From NCBI GenBank assembly GCA_907163375.1, contig CAJQUW010007952.1:1-64000 (forward strand): DNA of 64,000 bases, in the 5' to 3' direction. Under the pieces are notes generated by a model. The model searched no databases. It had not been told where the DNA came from and was given only the letters and a program-made list of their open reading frames with translations. The translations under genes and the position numbers were made by a program. Below are positions 55,140-64,000 of this stretch, one piece after another (position 1 is the stretch's first letter; each line of letters starts with the position of its first letter). This stretch comes from Prostheceraeus crozeri. Taxonomy: Eukaryota; Platyhelminthes; Polycladida; Euryleptidae.

Positions 55140-57130
55140 GTTTAAAAGTAAATACGAAGATGTGGCATGTAGTGCTGAGTTACATGCTAACACTATCAAG
55201 CCAATAGACTGAAAAGAAGTTTAATAGAGATAAAACATATTCAGAAGCTGCCTGATAATGTTTTTTAGAAGATATAGGTCTATATGACATTTATAAAAAT
55301 ACTTTGTGCTATCACAAACTTTTACCTCAATTATTGTTTCAGAATCGCATAAATTCACGATGCAGCAAATTTCGCGCGCGAACTTTCTTTTGGTCACATC
55401 AATTTGTTCCAATTCACTAATCTTGTCATTATATAAACAACAACTCAAAATTCTAAATCACCAATTTTCACATTTTTGGAATTTATGTAGAATGATTAAA
55501 TATTCAGTTACATCTTTATTTGGAAAGCGGGAGCAGACCTGAATTTCACTAACATGCTACTTACACATCTCAAATTTACCCGGGTATGACTTCAACTTTA
55601 AATAAGGAGTTGTGTCGATGATGAGAGATGTGAATTAGGCCTGCTGATGATTCCCGATATTGGATGAAATAACAGCTATTCAGGTAGGTTCCCATTTTTC
55701 AAATGAGGATGCAACTAAATACAATGCTCCTCACGGCCGCTCGAAATGCCCGAAAAAGATCTTTGACGCCCGAATGCTCGAAAAATAGATGCTATGCCCG
55801 AAACATCATCTGTAAAATGCCCGAAAATGGTTGAGGTTGAATCCTTTTGTATAAAAGAAACCAGCGACAGTCGTGACGAGAAAATTAAAATTTCCATACT
55901 TTCACTCGATTATTTCTTGGCATTCACTGATATAACAGTCGATATGATGAAAAATGCAATACATTAAACTTCAAGAGATCCGTGGAAAGATAAATGGGTC
56001 ACATGTGGATTTTGCATATGGCTACCATATGTACAAGGTTCCCGATCTTCCCAGCTAAAACCCACATCCATGCCTACACGCTCTTATACAGAATCACTTC
56101 AACAACACACTACTTATAAAGTATATTTGAGCAGCAGTATTGATACATCGTATATTTTCCCGCGATAAAAAATTCTCCAGTCCTATTTCTAGAATTCTTC
56201 CCTCAGAAGAAGCCCGCTTAATTTTTAATTACGCGGTCGTGTCGAGACATCTTTAATAAATTATGTACAATAGATAATAATACACAATTGATAATAAAGT
56301 GACTATAACCTCATTCAACGTTTTAGAAAAAAATATAGAATGTTTATTCGCTTTTGACAACGTTACTATTTTCTTACGTAAAAATCTATGCATTACATCG
56401 CCAGACATCATTTTTAACATAAAGCCTTACAATAGATTGACTTAACAATTTATTTGATCAAAATGGCCAAAATCACAGTACAAACGCAGTAGTGATGAAA
56501 ATTTTCCATTTGCATCACTAAAACGCAGTAATACGTGTTACATGCACAAATTCAAAAATATTTATGCAGAGCATATCAAAACATGAAGCTCACTTAAGTA
56601 AACACAAAAAGCAATTTAGAGCAGTACGTGAATGACATTTATTTACAACGATTGAACAAACCAATGAAAAATTTTACTTGTGCAGCTTTCGACAACGATT
56701 GTCATCCACATTTATTTGTAAAACCTATTGACATGCAGATGCAAAGCACATAAATGCATACATATTTAAACACTTATAGTAAACACAGCCGTACAACAGC
56801 TCATTGACAGTAACAGAAATTCTGACTTTTGGCACTGTAATGAGGATAGGTAAGTATATAGGTCAATAGGTAAGCCCGCCATTGTAATGTTCAGAAATCA
56901 CATCATATTCCTTACACAACCATATACAGAGACCGACGTCCAACGTTCATGATTATGAATTTAGAAGCCACACAAATCAATCAATGAAAACACAACTATG
57001 AACTGCACAAAGAAGACAAGTGCACTAAGAACTGCGCTAAGAAGTGTCAAAAAGCTTTCCGCATCATTTAAACAGTGGTGAACCAATTTTCAGCGATGTG
57101 ATCTGTCATGGCGATGTGATCAGTTATCGG
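55140..57130. other. Intergenic; contains a GCCCGAAA motif cluster
   Basis: No gene supported over 2 kb. At 55738-55833 the strings GCCCGAA and GCTCGAAA occur six times within about 100 bases. Otherwise AT-rich and featureless. Confidence 0.45.
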
Positions 57131-57139
57131 CAATATGGC

Positions 57140-57330
57140 GAGTATAAATCATGGTCTCTCTGCCACAGCGGTATGGTTATTCGTTTGGCCGTGCTGTCGA
57201 GAGAATCATTGGAAGTCAATAGGAAGGACATCCGGACCGAAAGTGTCACAATTCTCCAGCTAAACTCTGACTACTTCAGCACCGTGCAAAACATCTGGAA
57301 AACCCCATATGCTACCCACGTGGGATATCC
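57140..57330 (+). mobile_element. Diverged SINE, relative of 10711-10917
   Basis: The plus strand carries TTGGAAGTCAATAGGAAGGA and CATCCGG, later TCTGACTACTTCAGCACCGT, aligning in order with the body of the SINE at 10711-10917 (TTGGAAGTCGGCAGGAAGGG, CATCCGG, TCAGCACCGT). The tRNA-like head is decayed (GCCACAGCGGTATGG). The 110-codon ORF 57044-57376 that spans it is not a gene. Confidence 0.6.
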
Positions 57331-58080
57331 ACGCACCAAGGCACATGTGATGTTCTGCTACTTCTTCATCAAATAGCTGGTCATAAACTTTCACATGACT
57401 TGTTTATATACCATTTTCTTCTAGATGAATGAATTCTGCTTGACTTTATCAAAAAATAGTACTTTGGAAATTTCGTCCAGATCCATCCCATATACTCAAT
57501 GGCAGCCATATGGTTCCCATATTTTCGTTACGTACGTAGTCGTATTCAAAGAGGTGGTGGGGCGGTCATCCTTCTCGACCTTATTCACAAAAGAAATTGT
57601 AAAACGCGTGATGTTTACCTACATGTATGCATTTATCCAAACACATCATCTTGTACGATAACAATATTTGTACTTTGGATAAACTGCATCTAAATATTGT
57701 TGAGATCTTTAGCCAATCAGGACCAAGAGTTAAGTCGATCACCGTGGAATTACAGAAGCCGATTAAAAAATTTTACTGCTTTACTTTCCTCGTAGAAGTT
57801 TTGCAAGACTTTCAAAATTATGAACATTTTTCCGGAGAAAAGGCTATATTTTCAATGTTAACGTGCATTGTAACCTGTTTTATTTTACATATCTATCTTG
57901 CAGGGAGAAGTTTAATTGCATGGGCTGTACGATCAAGGAGTTAATTTTTTGAAGAAAGTTCTTCTACGATTAATAGTTTCAAATGTGATTTCCAAAACGT
58001 TGCCGGAAAATTATTATAACTGATACAAAATTGTGGTTATAAATCATAACAATTTTCGATCGGATCGTCAGCACAATGCC
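57331..58080. other. Intergenic, nothing recognised
   Basis: Overlapping short ORFs (57425-57944) without a recognisable domain. Confidence 0.4.
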
Positions 58081-58082
58081 CA

Positions 58083-58640
58083 GATGATCAAGCGGCCGCT
58101 ATTGCGTCCATGAAACCATTCGTGCAAGCTGCAGCTCTGAAACTACAATCGCATCTTCCTTTTGGAATTAAATTTCTGCGTTCGTGCAGATTCATGTCGC
58201 CTTTTTTCAAAAGTATCGGAAATTGGAATCGTGGGCCGTCGGTTTGTCCGAAAATTTACCTTCTGTTATCCACAAACAGGACATTTCTTCATTGGAATTG
58301 GAGATTCGTCATTTTTCAAACATTATATTCTATAAAAGAATCAACGGTATCTGATTAGGCCTAGTGGAAAAGAATCCTATTGGAAGATATCCCAACATGG
58401 TCATTTTGGCTGAAGCTCTTCATGCCGCATACAAACGCGGATGTTGAACGCATCTTCAGCAAATTGAAGGACATTATCCAATAAACGTTCTTCCATCATC
58501 CCTCAAACAGTTAAAACATTGATTGTGTCTAAATCTTGTTTGTTGGCTAAGGATTGGGACACTCAAACCATTCCCTCTGACCCCAATCTTACTAAACTAG
58601 CAGCCGATGCTCGCGCCGACAATGAAAAGCGCTTACAACT
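58083..58640 (+). pseudogene. hAT-like transposase C-terminal relic
   Basis: The plus strand reads in three frames: PFVQAAALKLQSHLPFGIKF with later GNWNRGPSVCPK (58110-58358); LKLFMPHTNADVERIFSKLK (about 58405-58470), matching the P.SNA..ER.FS signature of hAT dimerisation domains; and LTKLAADARADNEKRL (58519-58752 frame). Stops and shifts interrupt it, and the N-terminal and catalytic parts are absent. Assignment rests on the NADVER.FS motif. Confidence 0.62.
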
Positions 58641-58799
58641 AGTAAACTTGTCAACTAGTCTACTTGATATTGTTTTCAATTCCACTTCAAGGAAATATCT
58701 ATGTATTGGTTGGAAGAAATCATTTTTTGCTAAGAAAATTTATAATAGTTAGCCTACATGTACACTTGTTTTGACATTGTCAAGTTTAAAGAAGATATG

Positions 58800-59310
58800 C
58801 AATGCGTGTCAGAAGTATGCGTCCTTTTGCTGGTAAAGTATTCAAACAAGTCCAAGACCCTCCATGGGAGGTAGCTGTAGCCCTTTAGGCCCTACTAGCC
58901 GATTTGATTTTAGCACATTGTGAATTTGTTTTTATGAAGTCTTTGTCAGCAGAAAAGAATTTTGGGCTTGCAAGGTTGTTGTCAAGTGCATCTCGCTATA
59001 TAGATGACATTTGTGTTGTAAACTATCTTAATCTGAAAATTTACTCCCCAAATATATTTTCCACAAGGCCGAAAGAAGTGGTGATGATGATAAATTCACT
59101 GAATATTTAGATGCTTAAATCAATATTGTTGTAGATTGTTTACACACGTCAATATATCATAAAATGGACTATTCTCCTCTTCCTGTGGTGTTGTTAACTT
59201 TTCCAGATAGCCTCATCCCCCAAAAGATGGACTTTCATGTATTCGCGAGCCAAATAATTAGAATTTTGCGTATTTTCTCGCATTTTGTTCGCCAACCAGG
59301 GTATATAGGA
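58800..59310 (+). pseudogene. Second reverse transcriptase fragment
   Basis: The plus strand carries a decayed GIP.GG.CSPLLAD motif (FKQVQDP near 58845), then LAHCEFVFMKSLSAEKNFGL, SRYIDDICVVNY (intact YIDD box) and EYLDA. A shifted frame follows with VVLLTFPDSLIPQK and HVFASQIIR. It is colinear with the minus-strand fragment at 50500-51180 and clearly the same family, though independently decayed. Stops and shifts occur both near 58890 and after the YIDD box. Confidence 0.75.
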
Positions 59311-60805
59311 AATTAAAGAACCCAAATGCAAAGCTGGTTGGTTTTCCTGCTGACGAATCTAAAATGTGACTCACTGATGTCGAGATTTGTGTTTAACAAT
59401 TGTAGTTTTCGTTCGCCCTTTGTTTTAAGATAGTTCTCTTTCAATTTGTGCGCCATGATAGGAAATTTTGACTTTCCCTGGTTTGCCTGTGGGAATGGTC
59501 AGCAGCAGTGGCGTCTTCTCCGTACCTGCGAGGCCTTCGGCGCATCCTCAAAAATTATTTACCAACATTTATAAAAATGAAAAGTGTCATCATATATTTA
59601 AATTCGATAGCTTCTCGTGATAGCTGTGCACAGCTTCCGTCTCAAAATCAGACGCTCAACTTCAAGAATTACTTGTAAAGTTTTCTTCTAGTGTCTCGTC
59701 CTTTGTATGCTATGTTTCCTTTTTATCGTTGTATTTTCTTCTTGTCTATTTACGAATCAAATATATTGCAGACTTCAAGAGTGAACAGTTTTGCAGCACG
59801 TGCTTGAATCACAGCTGTTTTCTTAGAACAATTAGACACACAAGCTAGTCGTGTGTTCAGACGGAGCACTGATGTTCAGACAGCGAAAGAGAGTTGTGTG
59901 CGTGTGAGGCAGTAAGCGCACGCGCCGCGTAAATATTGGCTTTCCCGATAGACATGATGCTTTGCCTTCTCCAATTTTTGCAATGAAATTCTACGCAATT
60001 CTTGATCGAGGCGCGCTATGTAAATATAGTAAGGGAAGCGCAACCCAATTGTTCCTAGCTTCGCTTTATGTGAGAGAGGCCATTACGTCAACAGTAGCAG
60101 ATGGATGACGTTCAGTCAAGACTGCGATCAGATGATGAGCGTTCTCCAATGAATGCTGAGTAATGCATCTGACAGAGTAACACCCAGATTCGGTAGAATT
60201 CCATAATTTGTTTATACGTGATTGATGTGACACTATATTTAGTACTGCAGATGAGATCATAACCACGCCTTTCGTCCCAAGGGAATGTGCTGAAAAGATG
60301 ACGGTCGTCAAGCAAGGTAGGCCAACACCTGATATGAAATTGAAAGTACTCACAGAGAAAGAAATAAGAAATACACAAGACATTTTAATGCATCAAAATT
60401 TCAAACATGTGAGTGGCTGACCGGCCATGAGAAACGGAAGAAACTGTTCGCCTTGCCTCCTTTTTTCTATAGAAAATGTGGTCTGGACAGAGAGGGGATA
60501 CAGTGATCTCAGCTCCTTGAGTAAGGCGGTTAAGTGACATGAGCAATCACTTCTCATGTGCACTTTCATTTGACCTTAAAATATGTTCGGAAAATTGTTA
60601 TTAAAAATTCAATTTTTATGAAAATTAATGTTGTAGCATAAAAAATGTCTGGTATAGAAATAGTGTTCCAATGCCAAGTGAAGGCCTATGGTCAGGGAGC
60701 ACGCGACGCCACTGGTCAGCAGTCCTCCTTACGGGCTAACCAAAATTCTATAATTATATAAACTTCTGAAGCATTACTCGCATTTTCAATTGTGCAAATC
60801 ATTTG
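59311..60805. other. Intergenic, nothing recognised
   Basis: A 105-codon minus ORF (60066-60383) and its overlapping shadow have no recognisable domain. The purine/CpG-rich stretch near 59880-59940 has no gene attached. Confidence 0.4.
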
Positions 60806-60811
60806 AAACCA

Positions 60812-61165
60812 ATGAAAAATGATGATCAAGCGAAAGCACAGTTGGAGCTTCAAAAGAAGTTGACAAATGAAGTTGAAGCTGCCAAATTGCTGAACCCTGA
60901 AATTCAAAATGCCAGCATCAACTACGACGGCCGATGAGCAAATCCGACAGAAGTTGGAAGAGAAGAAACGTGCAAAATTCATTATAAAAAATACATCGAC
61001 AGGCGAAGCAAGCGGACGAAGATCTAAAAGAAGTAAGAAACAAGAAAGTAAAGATTCAAAAAAAGAAAGCACTTAGAATCGCCAGAATAGTCGAAAAGTC
61101 TCAAAAGATCATGCAAAATCTGTTGTCATATCACAAGACCCTGATTCGAGTAAACGCCAGAAAGT
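60812..61165 (+). pseudogene. Coding-like Lys/Glu-rich segment, frame-shifted
   Basis: An ATG at 60812 opens 41 codons (QAKAQLELQKKLTNEVEAAK) to a TGA at 60935. The overlapping frame from 60909 continues ADEQIRQKLEEKKRAKFIIK and a basic SKRSKKQESKDSKKES tail to a TAG at 61074, and reading on gives SRKVSKDHAKSVVISQD and a stop near 61173. The composition (helical, then basic) is protein-like and unlike random AT-rich DNA. It could be a last exon with errors, a retrocopy, or a transposon ORF; I do not recognise it. Confidence 0.35.
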
Positions 61166-61174
61166 TCAAGACTA

Positions 61175-62069
61175 ACGTTTAAACTGAACACGTGCCGTGT
61201 TTCTATTCTGATATATTTGAGATTATTTTGTTAATATTTATCAGTCATCTTGTTTTGTTAGATCGATAATTTTCATTTTTTCAAAGACAGAAAAATGATA
61301 TGCATGATAGCTATAAGCTCTTTCAGTATTTTAGCATCGACTGCTTCGATTAGAGTGTTTTCTAACCTGCAAAGTCAATCATTACAATAAAATAGGGCAT
61401 GGATAAAAGTCCCTGGAAAATATAAGTTCAAACTTGTATATGCATCATGTGTCTATATAACATATAATTTGAAGTTTCAAAATGAAAGTTGCATGTTCGA
61501 GAAAAAAAAATCAATGTCCGAAAATTAGAAAAATTGTCTTTGGAGCACTGCTCAATATCCAATTGTTCTACATGTATTTCCGCTAATTATTTCCGTTTGC
61601 AAAATTCAGCATTTATCAATTATTACAGGCTTGCTAACTTAGGCGACATATCTGCACTGTGTTTAGAAATTAGTACTTAATTAATACTACGGTTCGCAGC
61701 CCGGATAAGAATCAAGACCCGGGCTAGCCCGTCTCAAGCAATTGGAGCCCGGACTGCCCTATTTTTTAAAATTCGCTTCTAAGTGTTTTTGATTATTGAC
61801 ATCAACTTGCACCTTCGATTCTTGACAACCTCTCTTTCAGTGTATTGTCTTGCACCTCTCCCTCAACTTTATAATGATTCTCCTGATAGAATTATCTGAC
61901 TTCGGAAGACCTGACTTTGGTTGGCAATCGTCTCTACATTCCGCCATGATACGAATTGTAGCAGTAAGACGTATAATCAAGTTGTCTTGAATTTCCCTTC
62001 ACCAGAGATTGCGTAAAATTTTGCTCATTTGTTCTGACATAAGAGATGGCTGAAGGCGGGAGGACCATA
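61175..62069. other. Intergenic, nothing recognised
   Basis: No gene. A cluster of CCCGG-containing strings at 61697-61762 (GCAGCCCGG, GACCCGGGC, GAGCCCGG) resembles subterminal motifs of a hAT-type MITE but no paired end was found. Confidence 0.4.
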
Positions 62070-62224
62070 ATGAATCAATGATGTGAAAAATATCAGTTTT
62101 CTCTCCCGAGTAATTTAATACCACTAAATAATTACGAATAAAAATATATTTTTTATTCGTAATTATTTAGTGGCATTAAATTACTCGGGAGAGAAAACTA
62201 ATATTTCTCACATCATCGATTCAT
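62070..62224. mobile_element. 155-bp near-perfect palindrome (MITE)
   Basis: ATGAATCAATGATGTGA... is mirrored by ...TCACATCATCGATTCAT, and the inner arms (TTTTCTCTCCCGAGTAATTT, CACTAAATAATTACGAATAA) are almost perfectly complementary around a loop of only a few bases near 62147. Total stem about 75 bp with a handful of mismatches. It would extrude as a cruciform or, if transcribed, form a long hairpin RNA. Confidence 0.92.
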
Positions 62225-62512
62225 CTGTTCTGAAACAACGCTAGCTGCTCGATTGTGATGACTGCAAATGTTCAAGTCATGTGTTTTGAGGTAGTTGTGC
62301 AGTCCCCTGGTGTAGCTTGCGCTGACAGTCAAAGTCTGGTTGCAGGCCATAAATTGGACTTTACTATTGCCAAACATTGGCAAGCAGTTTTTGCTTACAG
62401 TGCTTCCAAACTAGCGTGGTGCTTCTTGATTCTACCTTTACCGTCGAAGTGTCACCTAAATCTGTTTAGTCTAGATATGATTTAGGTGATGGTCGCGAAC
62501 AGGAGGATTTTG
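62225..62512. other. Short spacer between two palindromic elements
   Basis: No feature. The 76-codon ORF 62255-62485 has no recognisable domain. Confidence 0.35.
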
Positions 62513-63015
62513 CAATTCGCAGTTTTCATATTTAGACGAAAAGGCCAGTAAATTATCACTCCTTTTTATTGACCAAACAACGACGTCTAATCAAAAGAAA
62601 TGTACAAATGCCGAATATTTCGGAAATTCCCCCTTCCTCAACGGCGTTAACTAAATTGGCAAAGTAGGTTTAAAAAACCTTGTACATTTCTTTGAAGCAA
62701 AATCGAGTAATTTCACTCTTATAATGTACATGTATAGTAAAAAAACAGCCACAAAAGTTTGAAGTTAAAATATATTCTCTCGAGCTTTCGTCAGCATACG
62801 GCCAACATATTCATGGGAATGAATATGTTGGCATATTCCCATGAATATGTTGGCCGTATGCTGACGAAAGCTCGGGAGAATATATTTTAACTTCAAACCT
62901 TTGTGGCTGTTTTTTTTACTTGTACATTTCATTTAATTATCCGTCGTTTTCTGGTCAATAAAAAGGAGCAATCACTTAATTACCTTTTCATCAAAAGGCG
63001 AAAACTGTGAATTGA
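62513..63015. mobile_element. ~500-bp foldback element
   Basis: The outer arms (CAATTCGCAGTTTTC at 62513; GAAAACTGTGAATTG at 63001) share CTCCTTTTTATTGACC and GAAATGTACAA. The inner arms 62743-62822 and 62830-62912 are nearly perfect inverted copies (GAAGTTAAAATATATTCTC, CGTCAGCATACGGCCAACAT). The left arm has an extra ~120 bp (about 62605-62724) bounded by TGTACA strings, absent from the right arm and likely an insertion or the remains of a rearrangement. No coding content. Confidence 0.88.
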
Positions 63016-63087
63016 TTGGTTAAAGTGCCCATTGTTTCGAGGTCGTACGATTTCACATGTAGCGACAACAGATTGCGTTTGACATGA

Positions 63088-63300
63088 TTTATTCATTCAT
63101 TCATCCCTTTTTGCGTCCTTTTCTTCCAGAAGATGCTAGGTTAGACGTTTGCTGCTCGAGTATGGACTTCCATTTCGGTCGATCACGGGCGGGCGTCTGC
63201 TTCCTGGGCTCCAACACGTTTAAGGTCATCTTTCACCACTTGTTTCCAGGTCTTCTTTTGTCTTCCTGCTCCTCTTCTACCATCCACTTCCATCCACATA
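63088..63300 (-). mobile_element. LINE ORF2 3' end with ATGA tail
   Basis: The minus strand encodes EVDGRRGAGRQKKTWKQVVK, then DDLKRVGAQEADARP, the standard LINE ORF2 C-terminus, followed by GGACGCAAAAAGGGATGAA and further ATGA repeats (63085-63104 on the plus strand). 5'-truncated like the copies at 19990, 28430 and 44571. Confidence 0.78.
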
Positions 63301-64000
63301 ACTTTTCTGATCCATTATTGTATCATGATATTAAACACAATACTGAACTAAGGAAGACCACCGACGAAGCTCCTTTCATCCACCACATTCTTAAGTTTAG
63401 CAATTGCTTACAACATTGATTTCAGCTTTAGGTCTGCATCATTTAAATCTGCACTTATTGAATCGGCAATGTGTTTTCTCCTGCCAATCAGGGGATAGAA
63501 TCAGTCTTGGCACAGCATCTACTTTGTAGCCTGCAGCTCACATGCAAAGGAGCCGGTTCTAATCTAACCGGTTCGATTTTCTGTTTACATCGACGGCCGC
63601 TGAAAATACTTGGGCAAGAAGTTGGAGTTAGCCAGCGGCAAAACATGAAAGATAAGTAAATGACAATGTTTTACTTGAATTACATCATGCAATGTCTTGT
63701 TTAATTGCTAAATTAGCAAATATATGACACCTCAGGTATTAACAGGTTGAGAGGATGCTGATAAAATCAAAATTTGACGCCCAAATCCTACTCTTATCAT
63801 TGAACATGTCATTGAAGTCAATGATATAACTGATAATTTCATTCTTGACTGAAATTACTCAGAAGATGGGTCCTGTTGTGTTTCTCGCTGTGACACATAT
63901 CAGACACATAATTTGATTTATCAACCGACTCAGCACCCGAAACCAAGGAAGAAATGGAGAAGTAGAAACAGCCAAAACAGAAAAGTGTTCAAGTCAACAG
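63301..64000. other. Right end of window: nothing recognised
   Basis: The short ORF 63471-63659 has no identifiable domain. No repeat match within the window was found. Confidence 0.35.

Noticed and set aside
57044-57376. 110-codon ORF as a gene
   Set aside because: It spans a SINE body related to 10711-10917.

Overview
This is a stretch of animal (metazoan) nuclear DNA. It is AT-rich and gene-poor, with widely spaced exons that have good GT...AG splice sites, and it is packed with transposable-element debris: Penelope-like retroelements with GIY-YIG endonuclease, LINE 3' ends with tetranucleotide tails, mariner, hAT, pogo-like DNA elements, tRNA-derived SINEs and many foldback elements. An invertebrate, possibly marine, is the best guess; I cannot name the species. 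No bacterial genes, operons or CRISPR arrays are present.

Two host genes are supported, both on the minus strand. The first is a split gene whose exons I assembled by eye at 20678-21021, 11994-12167 and 2462-2545. All junctions are phase 0, and together they encode a coiled-coil protein resembling the DUF4795 family (QRICH2/C16orf96, sperm-flagellum-associated in vertebrates). The gene probably runs off the left edge. Its two visible introns, about 8.5 and 9.4 kb, hold a 102-bp minisatellite, a SINE, Penelope-like fragments, a LINE end and a large foldback built of 76-bp tandem repeats. The first exon needs two +1 shifts, both at TTTTCAA. The second gene, at 46225-49641, is an uninterrupted 1138-codon membrane adenylyl cyclase of ADCY9 type. 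It looks catalytically intact and is intronless, so it may be a retrogene.

The rest is mobile or repetitive. From left to right: a dispersed repeat (1-394, second copy 51660-52042); the intron cargo just listed; a 720-bp foldback (22153-22871), whose ends are the source or relative of the 76-bp satellite; a purine-rich tract switching to a pyrimidine-rich tract (about 24000-25540); a LINE tail (28430-28866); relatives of the foldback (32213-32625, 33966-34035); a 2.7-kb TIR element with a TAATAG duplication (34425-37129); a pogo-like element interrupted by a 943-bp hAT MITE with a perfect 8-bp duplication (37936-39491); foldbacks at 41031-41372 and 44383-45708, the latter split by a LINE end; and, after the cyclase, an RT fragment with a histone-type stem-loop near its 3' side, a frameshifted mariner (52178-53481), a LINE fragment, a MITE, a hAT transposase relic, a second RT fragment, palindromic elements and a final LINE tail.

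The genes show no functional linkage to one another. What the window mainly shows is invasion of introns and intergenic DNA by inverted-repeat elements, with one family apparently expanding its terminal repeats into satellite arrays.
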